Positions 1 to 8,766 of a stretch of 64,000 nucleotides of DNA are shown piece by piece. The stretch is from assembly GCF_002013915.1 (NCBI RefSeq), contig NZ_MBTF01000009.1, positions 49,587-113,586 on the forward strand, given 5' to 3'. The DNA is from Mucilaginibacter pedocola (GTDB lineage: Bacteria > Bacteroidota > Bacteroidia > Sphingobacteriales > Sphingobacteriaceae). The position numbers were made by a program, and so were the translations under genes. The notes under the pieces are model-generated. The model was not told the origin of the DNA and searched no databases. It was given only the letters and a program-made list of their open reading frames with translations. Position 1 is the stretch's first letter, and the number at the start of each line of letters is the position of its first letter.

Positions 1-327
1 CCAATACCCGGAAAACGAAATAGCTATCACTGCACTGAGAATGTTAGAATCCGTATAACTGTAAAAGACAACTTTAGGATAGTAGCCCTACCTGTTAAAC
101 CACCTCAACACAATCGCTACCCGCGATAATTTTAGCATAGCTGCCCACAAACGGTTTACCTGTATAGTTTTCATACCTCTGTGCTGTTGATATACTTTAT
201 AAACTTAGCCAGTTGCACATTATTGTAAATGAGCGTTATAAATACTCATTCTTAATAGTGATACCCCGCGTGGAGCATTCTGTATTAAGGCTTAACAATT
301 TGGCGCAAATAGTTATTTTTGCGGGCT
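1..327. other. Left-edge non-coding stretch upstream of valS
   Basis: No convincing gene is visible. On the minus strand about 30 codons without a stop end at a TAA at 97-95 and read in part ENYTGKPFVGSYAKIIAG, which looks protein-like. It has an in-frame stop just upstream and no start, so it is at best a gene remnant and may be chance. The right end holds the putative valS promoter. Confidence 0.4.
314..321 (+). promoter_or_regulatory. Putative -7 element of the valS promoter
   Basis: TATTTTTG matches the Bacteroidota -7 consensus TAnnTTTG and lies seven bases before the valS ATG. No clear -33 TTG sits 19-23 bases upstream. If used, the valS transcript would have almost no leader. Confidence 0.35.
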
Positions 328-3015
328 ATGACTATTGCCAAAACATATTCTCCGAAAGAAGCCGAAGACAAGTGGTACAATTACTGGTTGCAACACAATT
401 TTTTCCGCTCGGTGCCCGATGAGCGCGAGCCTTATACCATTGTAATTCCTCCGCCAAACGTTACCGGTGTGCTGCACATGGGGCACATGCTTAACAATAC
501 CATACAGGATGTACTCATCCGCCGCGCCCGCATGAAGGGCAAAAACGCCTGCTGGGTGCCGGGTACCGACCACGCCAGCATTGCTACCGAAGCCAAAGTT
601 GTGGCCATGCTGAAAGAGCGCGGCATTAATAAAAAAGACCTCACCCGCGAGGAGTTCCTGAAATATGCCTGGGAATGGAAAGAGAAATACGGCGGCATCA
701 TACTGGAGCAGTTGAAGAAACTGGGCGCCTCATGCGATTGGGAACGCACCAAGTTTACCATGGACGACGACATGAGCGAAGCCGTTATCGATTACTTTGT
801 TCGCCTGCATAAAAAGGGGTTGATATACCGCGGCGTCCGCATGATCAACTGGGACCCGCAAGGTAAAACCGCCGTTAGCGACGAGGAAGTTATCCGCAAA
901 GAGGTTAACCAGAAGCTTTATTATATACGCTATGCTTTGAGTCCGGAGTCTAAAGCCGAAAGTCTAAAGTCAGCTTCGGACTCAGAACTTGCAACTTCAG
1001 ACTTCATCACGATAGCTACCACCCGCCCCGAAACTATTATGGCGGATGCTGCGATATGTATAAACCCTAACGACGAGCGTTACCTGCACTTGCATGGCAA
1101 AAGCGTGTTCATCCCGTTGATAAACCGCGAGATACCGGTTATTTTAGACGAGTACGTTACCATGGATTTTGGTACCGGCTGTTTAAAGGTTACCCCGGCG
1201 CACGATCTGAACGACTACGCCCTGGGCCAAAAGCACAACCTGCAGATCATTGATATTTTAAATGACGATGGTACACTGAACGAAAAAGCACAGATACTGG
1301 TTGGCGAAGACCGCTTTGCCGCCCGTAAAAAAATTGCGGTATTGCTGGAAGAAGCCGGCTCACTGGCCAAAAGTGAAGATTATACTTCGCAAATTGGCGT
1401 TAGCGAACGTACAGGTGCAGCTATTGAGCCTAAGTTGAGCATGCAGTGGTTCTGCAAAATGAAGGAGATGGCGCAGCCCGCTTTGGATTATGTTTTAGAA
1501 GGCGATGTAAAGCTTATCCCCGACAAATTTATAAACACCTACCGCCACTGGATGGAGAACGTGCGCGACTGGAACATTAGCCGCCAGCTTTGGTGGGGCC
1601 AGCGCATACCGGCGTACTACCTGCCCAACGGCGAATTTGTTGTGGCCAAAACTATTGAGGAAGCGTTAGAAGAAGCAAAACAAACCAATCCGCAACTTAC
1701 CCTTGCCGACCTGCGCCAGGAGGAAGATGTTTTAGATACCTGGTTCTCATCTGGCCTTTGGCCAATATCGGTTTTTGATGGTGTGCGTAACCCGGATAAT
1801 GCCGAGATAAACTACTACTACCCTACTAACGATTTGGTTACCGCGCCGGAGATATTGTTCTTCTGGGTGGCCAGAATGATTATGTCGGGCCACGAGTTGC
1901 GTAACCAGAAGCCTTTCACCAATGTGTACCTTACCGGTATCGTTCGTGATAAGTTGGGCCGCAAAATGTCGAAACAGTTGGGCAACTCGCCCGACCCTAT
2001 AGAACTGATGGGTAAATACGGTGCCGATGGCGTGCGTGTAGGTATGCTGATGTGTTCGCCTGCGGGAAACGACTTGATGTTCGACGAAAGCTATTGCGAA
2101 CAGGGCCGCAACTTTGCCAACAAAATTTGGAATGCCTTTAAACTGATTCAAGGCTGGGCGGTTGACAGCAGCCTCACCAATAATAACAAAATAGCCATTG
2201 AGTGGTTCGATAGCCGCTTTAACCAGGCCATGGCCCAGATAGAGGAAGACTTCAAACAATACCGCCTATCGGAAGCCTTAATGGCCACCTATAAACTGGT
2301 TTGGGACGATTTCTGCGCCTGGTACCTCGAAATGGTGAAACCTGTTTACCAGGCCGGTGCCGAAAAGCAAAGCATAGATGCCGAAACTTACGCAGCTACC
2401 ATAGGTTTCTTCCAAAACATACTGAAGGCACTGCACCCATTTATGCCTTTCCTGACCGAGGAGCTGTGGCATGATGAGCTATTTGGGGAACGCGAAGCCC
2501 TCGATTGCGTAATTGTGGCACAATTGCCCCAAATTGGGGAAATTAGCACGCAGTTAATTGCCGAAATTGAAATTGCCCAGCAGGTAGTTGCGCAGGTAAG
2601 AAATATTCGTAACAGTAAACAATTATCGCCAAAAGAGGCCCTGCCGCTTGCTGTTAAAGCAAACTCGGGCGTCGACTATATTAAATATCAACCCATAATT
2701 AAACATTTGGGGAATATAAGCGACTTTAATATTGTTAATGAAGCGGTTGCAGGCGCAGTTAGCTTTATTGCCGGCACCGATGAGTTTTATGTTACCTTAA
2801 ATATTGAAATAGACGTAGTTGCAGAAACAGAACGCCTGCAAAAAGAGAAAACTTATCTGGAAGGTTTCTTACGCGCGGTGAACGGTAAATTGGGTAACGA
2901 GAAATTTATGGCGAATGCGAAACCCGAGATCGTTGAAAATGAGCTTAAAAAGAAAGCGGATGCCGAATCGAAATTGAATACAGTGGAAGAAGCCTTGCGC
3001 AATTTGGCTTGTTAA
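328..3015 (+). CDS. valS: Valine--tRNA ligase (ValRS)
   Basis: Class I aminoacyl-tRNA synthetase that charges tRNA-Val in the cytoplasm. The 895-residue length is normal for the family. The HIGH signature is HMGH at residues 50-53. The second ATP signature is KMSKQ at about 546-550, with Gln in place of the final Ser. TTRPET marks the CP1 editing domain, and the C-terminal 60-70 residues are the expected charged coiled coil. The ATG at 328 is preferred over an in-frame TTG at 319 because it follows a TAnnTTTG motif. Oddity: residues about 204-225, at the entry to CP1 between YYIRY and FITIATTRPE, are Ser/Glu/Lys-rich and are encoded by a sequence resembling the intergenic GTCCGAAAGTC repeats of this genome. 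This looks like an in-frame repeat insertion. Confidence 0.97.
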   Translation: MTIAKTYSPKEAEDKWYNYWLQHNFFRSVPDEREPYTIVIPPPNVTGVLHMGHMLNNTIQDVLIRRARMKGKNACWVPGTDHASIATEAKVVAMLKERGINKKDLTREEFLKYAWEWKEKYGGIILEQLKKLGASCDWERTKFTMDDDMSEAVIDYFVRLHKKGLIYRGVRMINWDPQGKTAVSDEEVIRKEVNQKLYYIRYALSPESKAESLKSASDSELATSDFITIATTRPETIMADAAICINPNDERYLHLHGKSVFIPLINREIPVILDEYVTMDFGTGCLKVTPAHDLNDYALGQKHNLQIIDILNDDGTLNEKAQILVGEDRFAARKKIAVLLEEAGSLAKSEDYTSQIGVSERTGAAIEPKLSMQWFCKMKEMAQPALDYVLEGDVKLIPDKFINTYRHWMENVRDWNISRQLWWGQRIPAYYLPNGEFVVAKTIEEALEEAKQTNPQLTLADLRQEEDVLDTWFSSGLWPISVFDGVRNPDNAEINYYYPTNDLVTAPEILFFWVARMIMSGHELRNQKPFTNVYLTGIVRDKLGRKMSKQLGNSPDPIELMGKYGADGVRVGMLMCSPAGNDLMFDESYCEQGRNFANKIWNAFKLIQGWAVDSSLTNNNKIAIEWFDSRFNQAMAQIEEDFKQYRLSEALMATYKLVWDDFCAWYLEMVKPVYQAGAEKQSIDAETYAATIGFFQNILKALHPFMPFLTEELWHDELFGEREALDCVIVAQLPQIGEISTQLIAEIEIAQQVVAQVRNIRNSKQLSPKEALPLAVKANSGVDYIKYQPIIKHLGNISDFNIVNEAVAGAVSFIAGTDEFYVTLNIEIDVVAETERLQKEKTYLEGFLRAVNGKLGNEKFMANAKPEIVENELKKKADAESKLNTVEEALRNLAC
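937..1005 (+). repeat. Intergenic-type repeat inserted in frame inside valS
   Basis: About 66-69 bases in the CP1 region hold units such as GAGTCCGGAGTCTAAAG and GCCGAAAGTCTAAAG, followed by an inverted half with CTTCGGACTCAG and CTTCAGACTTC. The same kind of unit forms spacers at 16679-16796 and 32530-32612. It adds about 22 codons and keeps the frame. Confidence 0.7.
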
Positions 3016-3118
3016 TTGCAATGATTTATGGCTGTTTATAACCTATGCGTAATTTATTGCGTATATTGAACGCCATATTTTTTCTGATTTTAATAATTTA
3101 ACGGCGCGAAGTATTAAA

Positions 3119-4927
3119 GTGGATTTTTTCAACTTCTCAATTTATAAGATACTTTCCAAGGACCAGTCGATACTCGACCAGGCGCGCATTCGTTTACTTT
3201 ATTATGGTTTCCTGTTGGTATTTGTAGCACTTGGGGCTTTGTTCCTAAGTGTTTACCTGCAAGGTTTGCCTTTACTTTCGGCTACGTCGGGCATTCTGAT
3301 GGTTTGCGTTGCGGGTTTATTTAAGTATCTTACTTATAAACCACAGTGGCTGCAAATATCGCACATATTGCTGGCACTGGGCACGTTGGTGAACCTGTCT
3401 ACCGTGTTTGTGGTGATGCAGGACGTGAATATCATCGTCATCCAAATCATCATCCTGGTAGTTGTTTTCAGCTTTTACATGCTCGGGGTAAACTGGGGCA
3501 TGTTCTACTCGCTGCTTAACTTGCTGCCCGTGCTGCTGTTTTTAGTAATGGTTTACGATCATAACTATTACATCAGCTTCAAGCCCGAGCGCGTTGACGA
3601 AGCCACCATCATCATTGGGGTGTTCGCCAATTTTATCCTCATTATTTTTATCCAGAGCCACTTTTACACGGCCTTCCTTAAAAACATAAAGGAACTTAAA
3701 GATACCAGCGAAGAGCAGGCAGCGCTGAACATCAAATTTGAGAAAGCGATTGAGAAGGCAGAGAAATCGTCGCAGGTGCAATCGGAGTTCCTCTCTACTA
3801 TGTCGCACGAGATACGTACGCCGCTGAATGCCGTTATCGGCATGACCAATTTGCTGATGATGAACAGCCCGCGGCAAGACCAGGGCGAAAACCTGGAGAT
3901 ACTCAAATTTTCGGCGAATAACCTGCTGGCCATTGTTAACGACGTATTAGATTTTAACAAGATAGAATCTGGCAAAATCGTTTTCGAGAAGATAAAATTC
4001 AACCTCGTAGATCTGCTGCACAACATCTGCGGCGGACAAATGATCAAGGCTGAAGAAAAAGGGCTGCTGTTCAAACTCGACATAGATAGCGCCCTGAGGC
4101 GTAAAGTAATATTTGGCGACCCTACACGCCTTACGCAAATCATTTTCAACCTTACCAGTAACGCCATTAAGTTTACAGCTGTAGGAAGCGTGGCTGTGCG
4201 TGTTACCTGTATAGAGGACAGGCACAATACTATTACGGTAAACTTCTCGGTAAAAGACACCGGTATTGGCATCAAAAAAGAGAACCTCGAGAGCATTTTT
4301 GAGCCCTTCACGCAGGAATCTATCACCACTACCCGCCAGTATGGGGGTACAGGTTTAGGTTTGGCCATTGTGAAACGCCTGCTGGAATTACAAGGGCTGC
4401 AAATGCATGTGCATAGCGTCGTAAACGAAGGGTCGGAGTTCTCATTCAATATGGAGTTCCCGGTATCTACCGAGGCAGTAACCGCACCTGCTCAAAAACA
4501 ACAAATAGCTGCCGAAGCCGCTGCAGCCGAAGCCGATGCATTGAGCAGCCTACGTGTACTGATAGCCGAGGACAACCCGGTGAACGTAATGCTGATGAAG
4601 AAACTCTTCAGCAAATGGAAGATAGTACCCACCATTGCCGAAAATGGCGAACGCGCTGTAGAAATTATGCAGTACGGCAATTTTGATATTATACTGATGG
4701 ACCTTCAAATGCCGGTAATGAACGGTTTTGATGCTACCATCGAAATACGCAAAATGCCGGATCCGGCTAAGGCCAATATCCCGATCATCGCGCTTACGGC
4801 TTCGGCACTGTTCGACATCAAAGACCAGGTAACCAGCGCCGGCATGAACGATTATGTGGCCAAGCCTTTCAAACCCGATGACCTGATGGAGAAGATCCAG
4901 AATTTGGTGGGTGCGAAGACGGTGTAA
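3119..4927 (+). CDS. Hybrid sensor histidine kinase/response regulator
   Basis: A 602-residue inner-membrane hybrid kinase. The N-terminal ~180 residues contain about six hydrophobic helices (first near 28-50), with no recognisable periplasmic sensor domain, followed by a short coiled linker. The HisKA H-box SHEIRTPLN has the phosphoacceptor His at 230. The HATPase_c domain shows an N-box (NLTSNAIKF), a G1 box (DTGIGI) and a G2 box (GGTGLGLAI). After an Ala/Glu-rich linker a receiver domain has acidic residues AEDN, phosphoacceptor Asp528 in MDLQMPVMNG, the conserved Thr in ALTAS and Lys in AKPF. It lacks an Hpt or DNA-binding output, so phosphotransfer to a separate partner is likely. The start is GTG at 3119; no better ATG precedes the first helix. 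No cognate regulator lies beside it. Confidence 0.93.
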   Translation: MDFFNFSIYKILSKDQSILDQARIRLLYYGFLLVFVALGALFLSVYLQGLPLLSATSGILMVCVAGLFKYLTYKPQWLQISHILLALGTLVNLSTVFVVMQDVNIIVIQIIILVVVFSFYMLGVNWGMFYSLLNLLPVLLFLVMVYDHNYYISFKPERVDEATIIIGVFANFILIIFIQSHFYTAFLKNIKELKDTSEEQAALNIKFEKAIEKAEKSSQVQSEFLSTMSHEIRTPLNAVIGMTNLLMMNSPRQDQGENLEILKFSANNLLAIVNDVLDFNKIESGKIVFEKIKFNLVDLLHNICGGQMIKAEEKGLLFKLDIDSALRRKVIFGDPTRLTQIIFNLTSNAIKFTAVGSVAVRVTCIEDRHNTITVNFSVKDTGIGIKKENLESIFEPFTQESITTTRQYGGTGLGLAIVKRLLELQGLQMHVHSVVNEGSEFSFNMEFPVSTEAVTAPAQKQQIAAEAAAAEADALSSLRVLIAEDNPVNVMLMKKLFSKWKIVPTIAENGERAVEIMQYGNFDIILMDLQMPVMNGFDATIEIRKMPDPAKANIPIIALTASALFDIKDQVTSAGMNDYVAKPFKPDDLMEKIQNLVGAKTV

Positions 4928-4934
4928 TATGCCC

Positions 4935-5023
4935 TGTCATGCAGAGGGACTAAGCATCTAATCGCAAGCTTGCAAACCCGTAATGCATAGCTTATAGATC
5001 CTTCGCTATCGCTCAGGATGACA
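4935..5023. repeat. Dispersed palindromic repeat (TGTCAT...ATGACA type)
   Basis: An imperfect inverted repeat between two convergent genes. The left arm is TGTCATGCAGAGGGACTAAG and the right arm ends CGCTCAGGATGACA. Relatives with the same outer ends lie at 34831-34923, 39309-39461 and 62636-62789. Confidence 0.7.
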
Positions 5024-5036
5024 AAATTTTGGTATT

Positions 5037-5489
5037 TTACAACTCCTTGTAAGAAGGCAACTCCTCTAAAAACTGATAAGTTTCCTGCTCAAAATCTATC
5101 CGGCAATAGTAGTGCTGCAAGCCATTGGTGACTACCAACAGTTGCACTTTATGTACCATGTTATAGCGTGCGGCCTGGTCGAAGGTAGCCTGAGTAATGG
5201 CTACGGATGGGGCCTTGCACTCCACCAATAATATCTTCTCACCGGAGGAATTATGTACCACAATATCGGTACGGCGAGCCATGCCGTGCAGCTTTAGTCC
5301 GCCTTCCAGCTTTATCAGCGATTTGGGGTAATGCTTATGGCGGATGATATATTGTACAAAATGCTGGCGCACCCATTCCTCGGGCGTAAGGATGATCTTG
5401 CGTTTGCGCAATTCGTCGAACACGCTCAGCTGCCCGTTATCGTCGGTTAGTTTAAAAGGATGCGGGGGGAGGTTGAGCGGCTGTAACAT
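5037..5489 (-). CDS. HsdR-N/type I restriction N-domain-like protein
   Basis: A 150-residue protein made almost entirely of the nuclease-like N-terminal domain of type I restriction R subunits (HSDR_N_2 type). The PD-(D/E)xK core is visible: Glu62 in KLEGG, Asp75 in ARRTDIVV, and Glu90-x-Lys92 in LLVECKAP, followed by a Gln-containing helix (DQAARYN). No helicase part and no HsdM or HsdS gene are nearby, so it is not a restriction system. Similar stand-alone proteins occur widely in Bacteroidota beside holA, as here (divergent, 191 bases apart). Its substrate is unknown. A role in DNA repair or maintenance is inference. Confidence 0.8.
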   Translation of the reverse strand: MLQPLNLPPHPFKLTDDNGQLSVFDELRKRKIILTPEEWVRQHFVQYIIRHKHYPKSLIKLEGGLKLHGMARRTDIVVHNSSGEKILLVECKAPSVAITQATFDQAARYNMVHKVQLLVVTNGLQHYYCRIDFEQETYQFLEELPSYKEL

Positions 5490-5680
5490 TTAAGTCAAAA
5501 GTAAAAAGTAAAAATTCAAAAGGAGGCCGGTGTCGGCGCTTATCTTTCCACAAACTCCGCTTTTTACTTTTAGCGTCGCCGCTGGGTTTCCTGATAAGGG
5601 GCCCTGCGGAATCGAAGCCCAAAGCCTTATCTTTCCACAAACGCTACTTTTTACTTTTAACTTTTTACTTTTGACTTAGC
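5490..5680. repeat. Repeat-filled spacer between the HsdR-N gene and holA
   Basis: The spacer begins with AGTCAAAAGTAAAAAGTAAA and ends with the inverted counterpart TTTTTACTTTTGACTT. Inside, a unit starting CTTATCTTTCCACAAAC and running into TTTTTACTTTTA occurs twice directly (near 5539 and 5626). The right end carries TACTTTTG (5666-5673), which fits the -7 promoter consensus eight bases before the holA ATG. Confidence 0.7.
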
Positions 5681-6703
5681 ATGACCGCTCTCGAAATACT
5701 GAAAGATCTTAAGGCTCGTAAATTTAAACCCCTGTACCTGCTGCATGGCGAGGAGCCTTATTTTATCGACCTGGTGAGCAACTACATCGAGCATAAGGTA
5801 CTCTCTGATGCAGAAAAAGGTTTCAACCAAACCGTGCTTTACGGCAAAGATACCGATGTGATGACGGCCATTAACGCTGCCAAGCGTTATCCTATGATGA
5901 GCGACTACCAAATTGTGATGGTAAAAGAGGCGCAGGACATGAAGTGGGGAAAAGATGATGACGATAAAAAGCACATCAACCCGCTACTGGCATACCTCGA
6001 AAATCCGCTGCCAAGCACCATTTTGGTTTTCTGTTACAAATATGGCAAGTTCGATAAGCGCAAAAAAACATATAAGGCCATTGATAAGAACGGGCTCGTT
6101 TTTGAATCGGCCGCTTTGTATGATAATAAAATACCCGGTTGGATAGAGGGCTACGTGTCCGACAAAAAATATAAGATAGCCCCCCAGGCTTCGGCCATGC
6201 TTGCCGAATATTTAGGCAACGACCTCTCGAAAGTGGCCAACGAACTGGATAAGCTGATGCTGAACATTGCACAGGGCGAGGAAATAAGCCTGAAGCATAT
6301 ACAGGATAACATTGGCATCAGTAAAGAATACAATGTTTTTGAACTGCAATCCGCACTGGTAAGAAAGGATGCTTACAAGGTGAACCAAATTGTAAACTAC
6401 TTTGAGGCTAACCCCAAGGCCAACCCTATAGTACTGGTTTTAGGCAACCTAAACAACTTTTTTACTAAGGTGCTGGCTTATCATTATGTAAAAGATAAGT
6501 CGCAACAGAACCTGGCGCGCGAGCTTGGCGTAAGCCCTTACTTTGTTAAAGATTACGAGCAAGCCGCCCGTGGCTACAGCCTCGGCAAAACATTTCAGGT
6601 AATAAGCAGCCTCCGCGAATACGACCTCAAAAGCAAAGGCGTTGATTCTAACACCGATCCGGGTGGTTTGATGCGGGAATTGATGTTTAAGATATTGCAT
6701 TGA
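5681..6703 (+). CDS. holA: DNA polymerase III subunit delta
   Basis: A 340-residue delta subunit of the clamp loader, which opens the beta clamp during loading onto DNA. The order of parts fits HolA: an N-terminal Walker-fold region without a canonical P-loop (LYLLHGEEPYFID at about 18-30, the usual HolA hallmark), a central AAA+ segment, and a C-terminal helical collar that interacts with the other clamp-loader subunits. The ATG at 5681 follows a TACTTTTG motif contributed by the upstream repeat. The neighbouring HsdR-N-like gene is divergent. Confidence 0.92.
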   Translation: MTALEILKDLKARKFKPLYLLHGEEPYFIDLVSNYIEHKVLSDAEKGFNQTVLYGKDTDVMTAINAAKRYPMMSDYQIVMVKEAQDMKWGKDDDDKKHINPLLAYLENPLPSTILVFCYKYGKFDKRKKTYKAIDKNGLVFESAALYDNKIPGWIEGYVSDKKYKIAPQASAMLAEYLGNDLSKVANELDKLMLNIAQGEEISLKHIQDNIGISKEYNVFELQSALVRKDAYKVNQIVNYFEANPKANPIVLVLGNLNNFFTKVLAYHYVKDKSQQNLARELGVSPYFVKDYEQAARGYSLGKTFQVISSLREYDLKSKGVDSNTDPGGLMRELMFKILH

Positions 6704-7276
6704 TTGCGAGCGTAACCGCCAAATTTTCTGAACCTTGATTTTCCGATTCAAAGATTTCCTGATTGACTGTTTAGTAGAAAGTTTTTAGAACGGCAGCAGA
6801 AAAGCTTCGGGCGAAAACGGGCAGAACGTGGTGGCCTTGTGCGCGGGAAGGGCATAGGGAATGTTTGCTGAAGCGAAGGGCAAGAGCGGCGAAGCAAGGG
6901 GCAAATTTTCCCAGCCCGTGGTTCTGGCCGGTTTGCAGGGCAAAGGCTCGTGCGGCAAAGAAGCCTCTCTGCTGCCTTGATTTTTGGTTACTTTTTATCA
7001 AGAAAAAGTAACAGCCCCCTCGCGGCGAATGAGCGAGCCGATGCTTTCATTTAAGAACAGGGCATGTAAAAGCCTTCATAACCGCCTGTCCTATGAGATT
7101 GCCGCGCCGCCCTATCACGCCGTCCCACCCACTGCGGCTCGCAATGACATGGTGGTGAAATCATCTGAAACCTGCATATCTGCACATCTTCCTTATCTTC
7201 TGCACATCCGCTCATAAACATTTTACTCCTTTCTCCGTTTACCCTTCTGTAAAACATTAAACCCCTACTAAAAAGC
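6704..7276. repeat. 573-base repeat-rich spacer
   Basis: No real gene is seen. From left to right it holds a CTGAACCTTGATT-type unit (6728-6766), also found near 11101 and, reversed, near 13570. A GC-rich block (about 6771-6980) follows; its minus strand is open for 76 codons (RAFALQTGQNHGLGKFAP) and resembles a multicopy Sphingobacteriaceae repeat rather than a gene. A hairpin with 10-base arms GTTACTTTTT/AAAAAGTAAC spans 6987-7012. Last is a 62-base unit at 7088-7149 that recurs at 12337-12399. Confidence 0.6.
7088..7149. repeat. Dispersed repeat, copy 1 (CCTATGAGATTGCC...GCAATGACA)
   Basis: This 62-base unit starts GTCCTATGAGATTGCCGCGC and ends CTGCGGCTCGCAATGACA. A second copy at 12337-12399 has the same ends and only a few internal differences. 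Its outer ends resemble the TGACA palindrome family. Confidence 0.75.
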
Positions 7277-8032
7277 ATGTTAAGGCAACCGCAACCCAAA
7301 CGTTCGTTAAAACAAAACCTGATGCTGGCATCGTCTACCGCGTTTGTTGCGGGGATAATAGATGTGGTGGGGCTGCTGGCCTTTTTGGCCTTTACATCAA
7401 ACGTAACCGGGCACGTGGCCAACCTCGCTAAAAACATTTTACAGCAGGATCTTAGCGATGTGGTAATCTTCGGCGTATGGCTCTGTATGTTCATGATGGG
7501 CTCTTTCACCTCCAGCTTTACAGTACGATCATTAAAGCATATCAGCACTTATAAGGCACACTCCGCCCCTATTATTATCGAGATAGTGGTACTGCTGTTC
7601 GTGGCCTTTTATGGCAATCATTTTTACGACGAAACCATAGAGGAACGCCGTATTGTTATCGGGGCATTATTATTTGCCATGGGGCTGCAAAACGGCCTGG
7701 TATCTAACATATCGGGCGGGCTTATTAAATCAACCCACCTTACGGGCCTGTTTACCGACCTGGGTAGTGAACTGGCCGATTGGCTTCACCCGCGTACAGA
7801 AAACAAAGAGGTTGTAAAAAACAAAATATATGTGCGCGTAACAATCCTCACTTTCTTTATTTTTGGCGGCGTGGTTGGCGGGTATTGCTTTAATCTTTAC
7901 GAGTTTAAAGTACTTTACTTTGTACCGGTTATACTACTCACTATATTGTACTACGATTTGCTGCCTGTATTGTACCACAAGGTTTTCCAGGTATTTTACC
8001 CTAAAAAGCAGAAACTATCAAAAACAAAATAA
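7277..8032 (+). CDS. DUF1275 (YoaK-type) membrane protein
   Basis: A 251-residue polytopic inner-membrane protein with about six hydrophobic helices. DUF1275 hallmarks are present: an N-terminal helix with AGIIDVVGLL, the segment SNVTGHV, and MGLQNGLVSN followed by KSTHLTGLFTDLG. The biochemical function of this family is not established; transport is assumed. It lies 22 bases upstream of a beta-carbonic anhydrase on the same strand, so the two are probably co-transcribed. A role with CO2/bicarbonate or small anions is therefore a guess from context. Confidence 0.85.
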   Translation: MLRQPQPKRSLKQNLMLASSTAFVAGIIDVVGLLAFLAFTSNVTGHVANLAKNILQQDLSDVVIFGVWLCMFMMGSFTSSFTVRSLKHISTYKAHSAPIIIEIVVLLFVAFYGNHFYDETIEERRIVIGALLFAMGLQNGLVSNISGGLIKSTHLTGLFTDLGSELADWLHPRTENKEVVKNKIYVRVTILTFFIFGGVVGGYCFNLYEFKVLYFVPVILLTILYYDLLPVLYHKVFQVFYPKKQKLSKTK

Positions 8033-8054
8033 ACATCATTAAACCTATATTACC

Positions 8055-8720
8055 ATGTGCGCAAAAACACTGATACACGACACCAGCCACATTACCTACG
8101 AAAGCCTTTTAGAAGGTAACCGCCAGTTTGTGGCCGACACACTACAACAAGACCCCGACTATTTCACCACGCTTGCCAACGGCCAAAAACCGCCTGTTTT
8201 ATGGATAGGTTGTGCCGATAGCCGCGTGCCTGCCAACCAGATAACGCACACCAACCCGGGCGAGATATTTGTACACCGCAATATTGCCAACATGGTAATA
8301 CACACCGATATGAACATGCTGAGCGTATTGGACTATGCCGTGAACGTATTAAAGGTGAAACATGTTATAGTAACAGGGCACTACGGCTGCGGTGGCGTAA
8401 TTGCCAGCATGAGCAACAAACAATTCGGGCTGATTGATAACTGGCTGCGCCACATTAAGGATGTTTACCGCGTTCACGCTGCCGAACTGAATGCTATTGA
8501 AGATGAAACCGAACGCGCTAACCGACTGGTAGAGCTTAACGTAATAGAGAACGTAAGCAACCTGTGCAAAACCTCCATTGTGCAAAACGCCTGGAAAAAC
8601 GGACAGGAACTTAAAGTACACGGTTGGGTATACAGCCTGTCTACCGGCCTTATTAACGATATGAAAGTTAGTGCCGACAATAACTCTAAGCTGGACGAGG
8701 TGTTCAGATTCGAAAAATAG
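8055..8720 (+). CDS. can: Beta-class carbonic anhydrase
   Basis: Cytoplasmic zinc enzyme interconverting CO2 and bicarbonate; 221 residues is the usual length. The zinc ligands and catalytic dyad are visible: Cys53-x-Asp55-x-Arg57 in GCADSRVP, and His109-x2-Cys112 in GHYGCGGV. It probably shares a transcript with the upstream DUF1275 gene (22-base gap) and ends at a clear terminator (8767-8804). Confidence 0.95.
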   Translation: MCAKTLIHDTSHITYESLLEGNRQFVADTLQQDPDYFTTLANGQKPPVLWIGCADSRVPANQITHTNPGEIFVHRNIANMVIHTDMNMLSVLDYAVNVLKVKHVIVTGHYGCGGVIASMSNKQFGLIDNWLRHIKDVYRVHAAELNAIEDETERANRLVELNVIENVSNLCKTSIVQNAWKNGQELKVHGWVYSLSTGLINDMKVSADNNSKLDEVFRFEK

Positions 8721-8766
8721 GGATTGAGAATCAAGAGGTAAGAATCAAGATTCAAGACGAAACAGT

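Noticed and set aside
3664..4449. 261-codon open frame antisense to the histidine kinase
   Set aside because: It lies entirely opposite a clear HisKA/HATPase coding region and has no domain or promoter; a frame shadow.
5037..5489. A restriction-modification system around the HsdR-N-like gene
   Set aside because: No helicase domain, methylase or specificity gene is present; it is a stand-alone domain.
6771..7001. 76-codon minus-strand ORF in the holA-DUF1275 spacer
   Set aside because: Looks like a multicopy GC-rich repeat rather than a gene; listed only within the repeat spacer.
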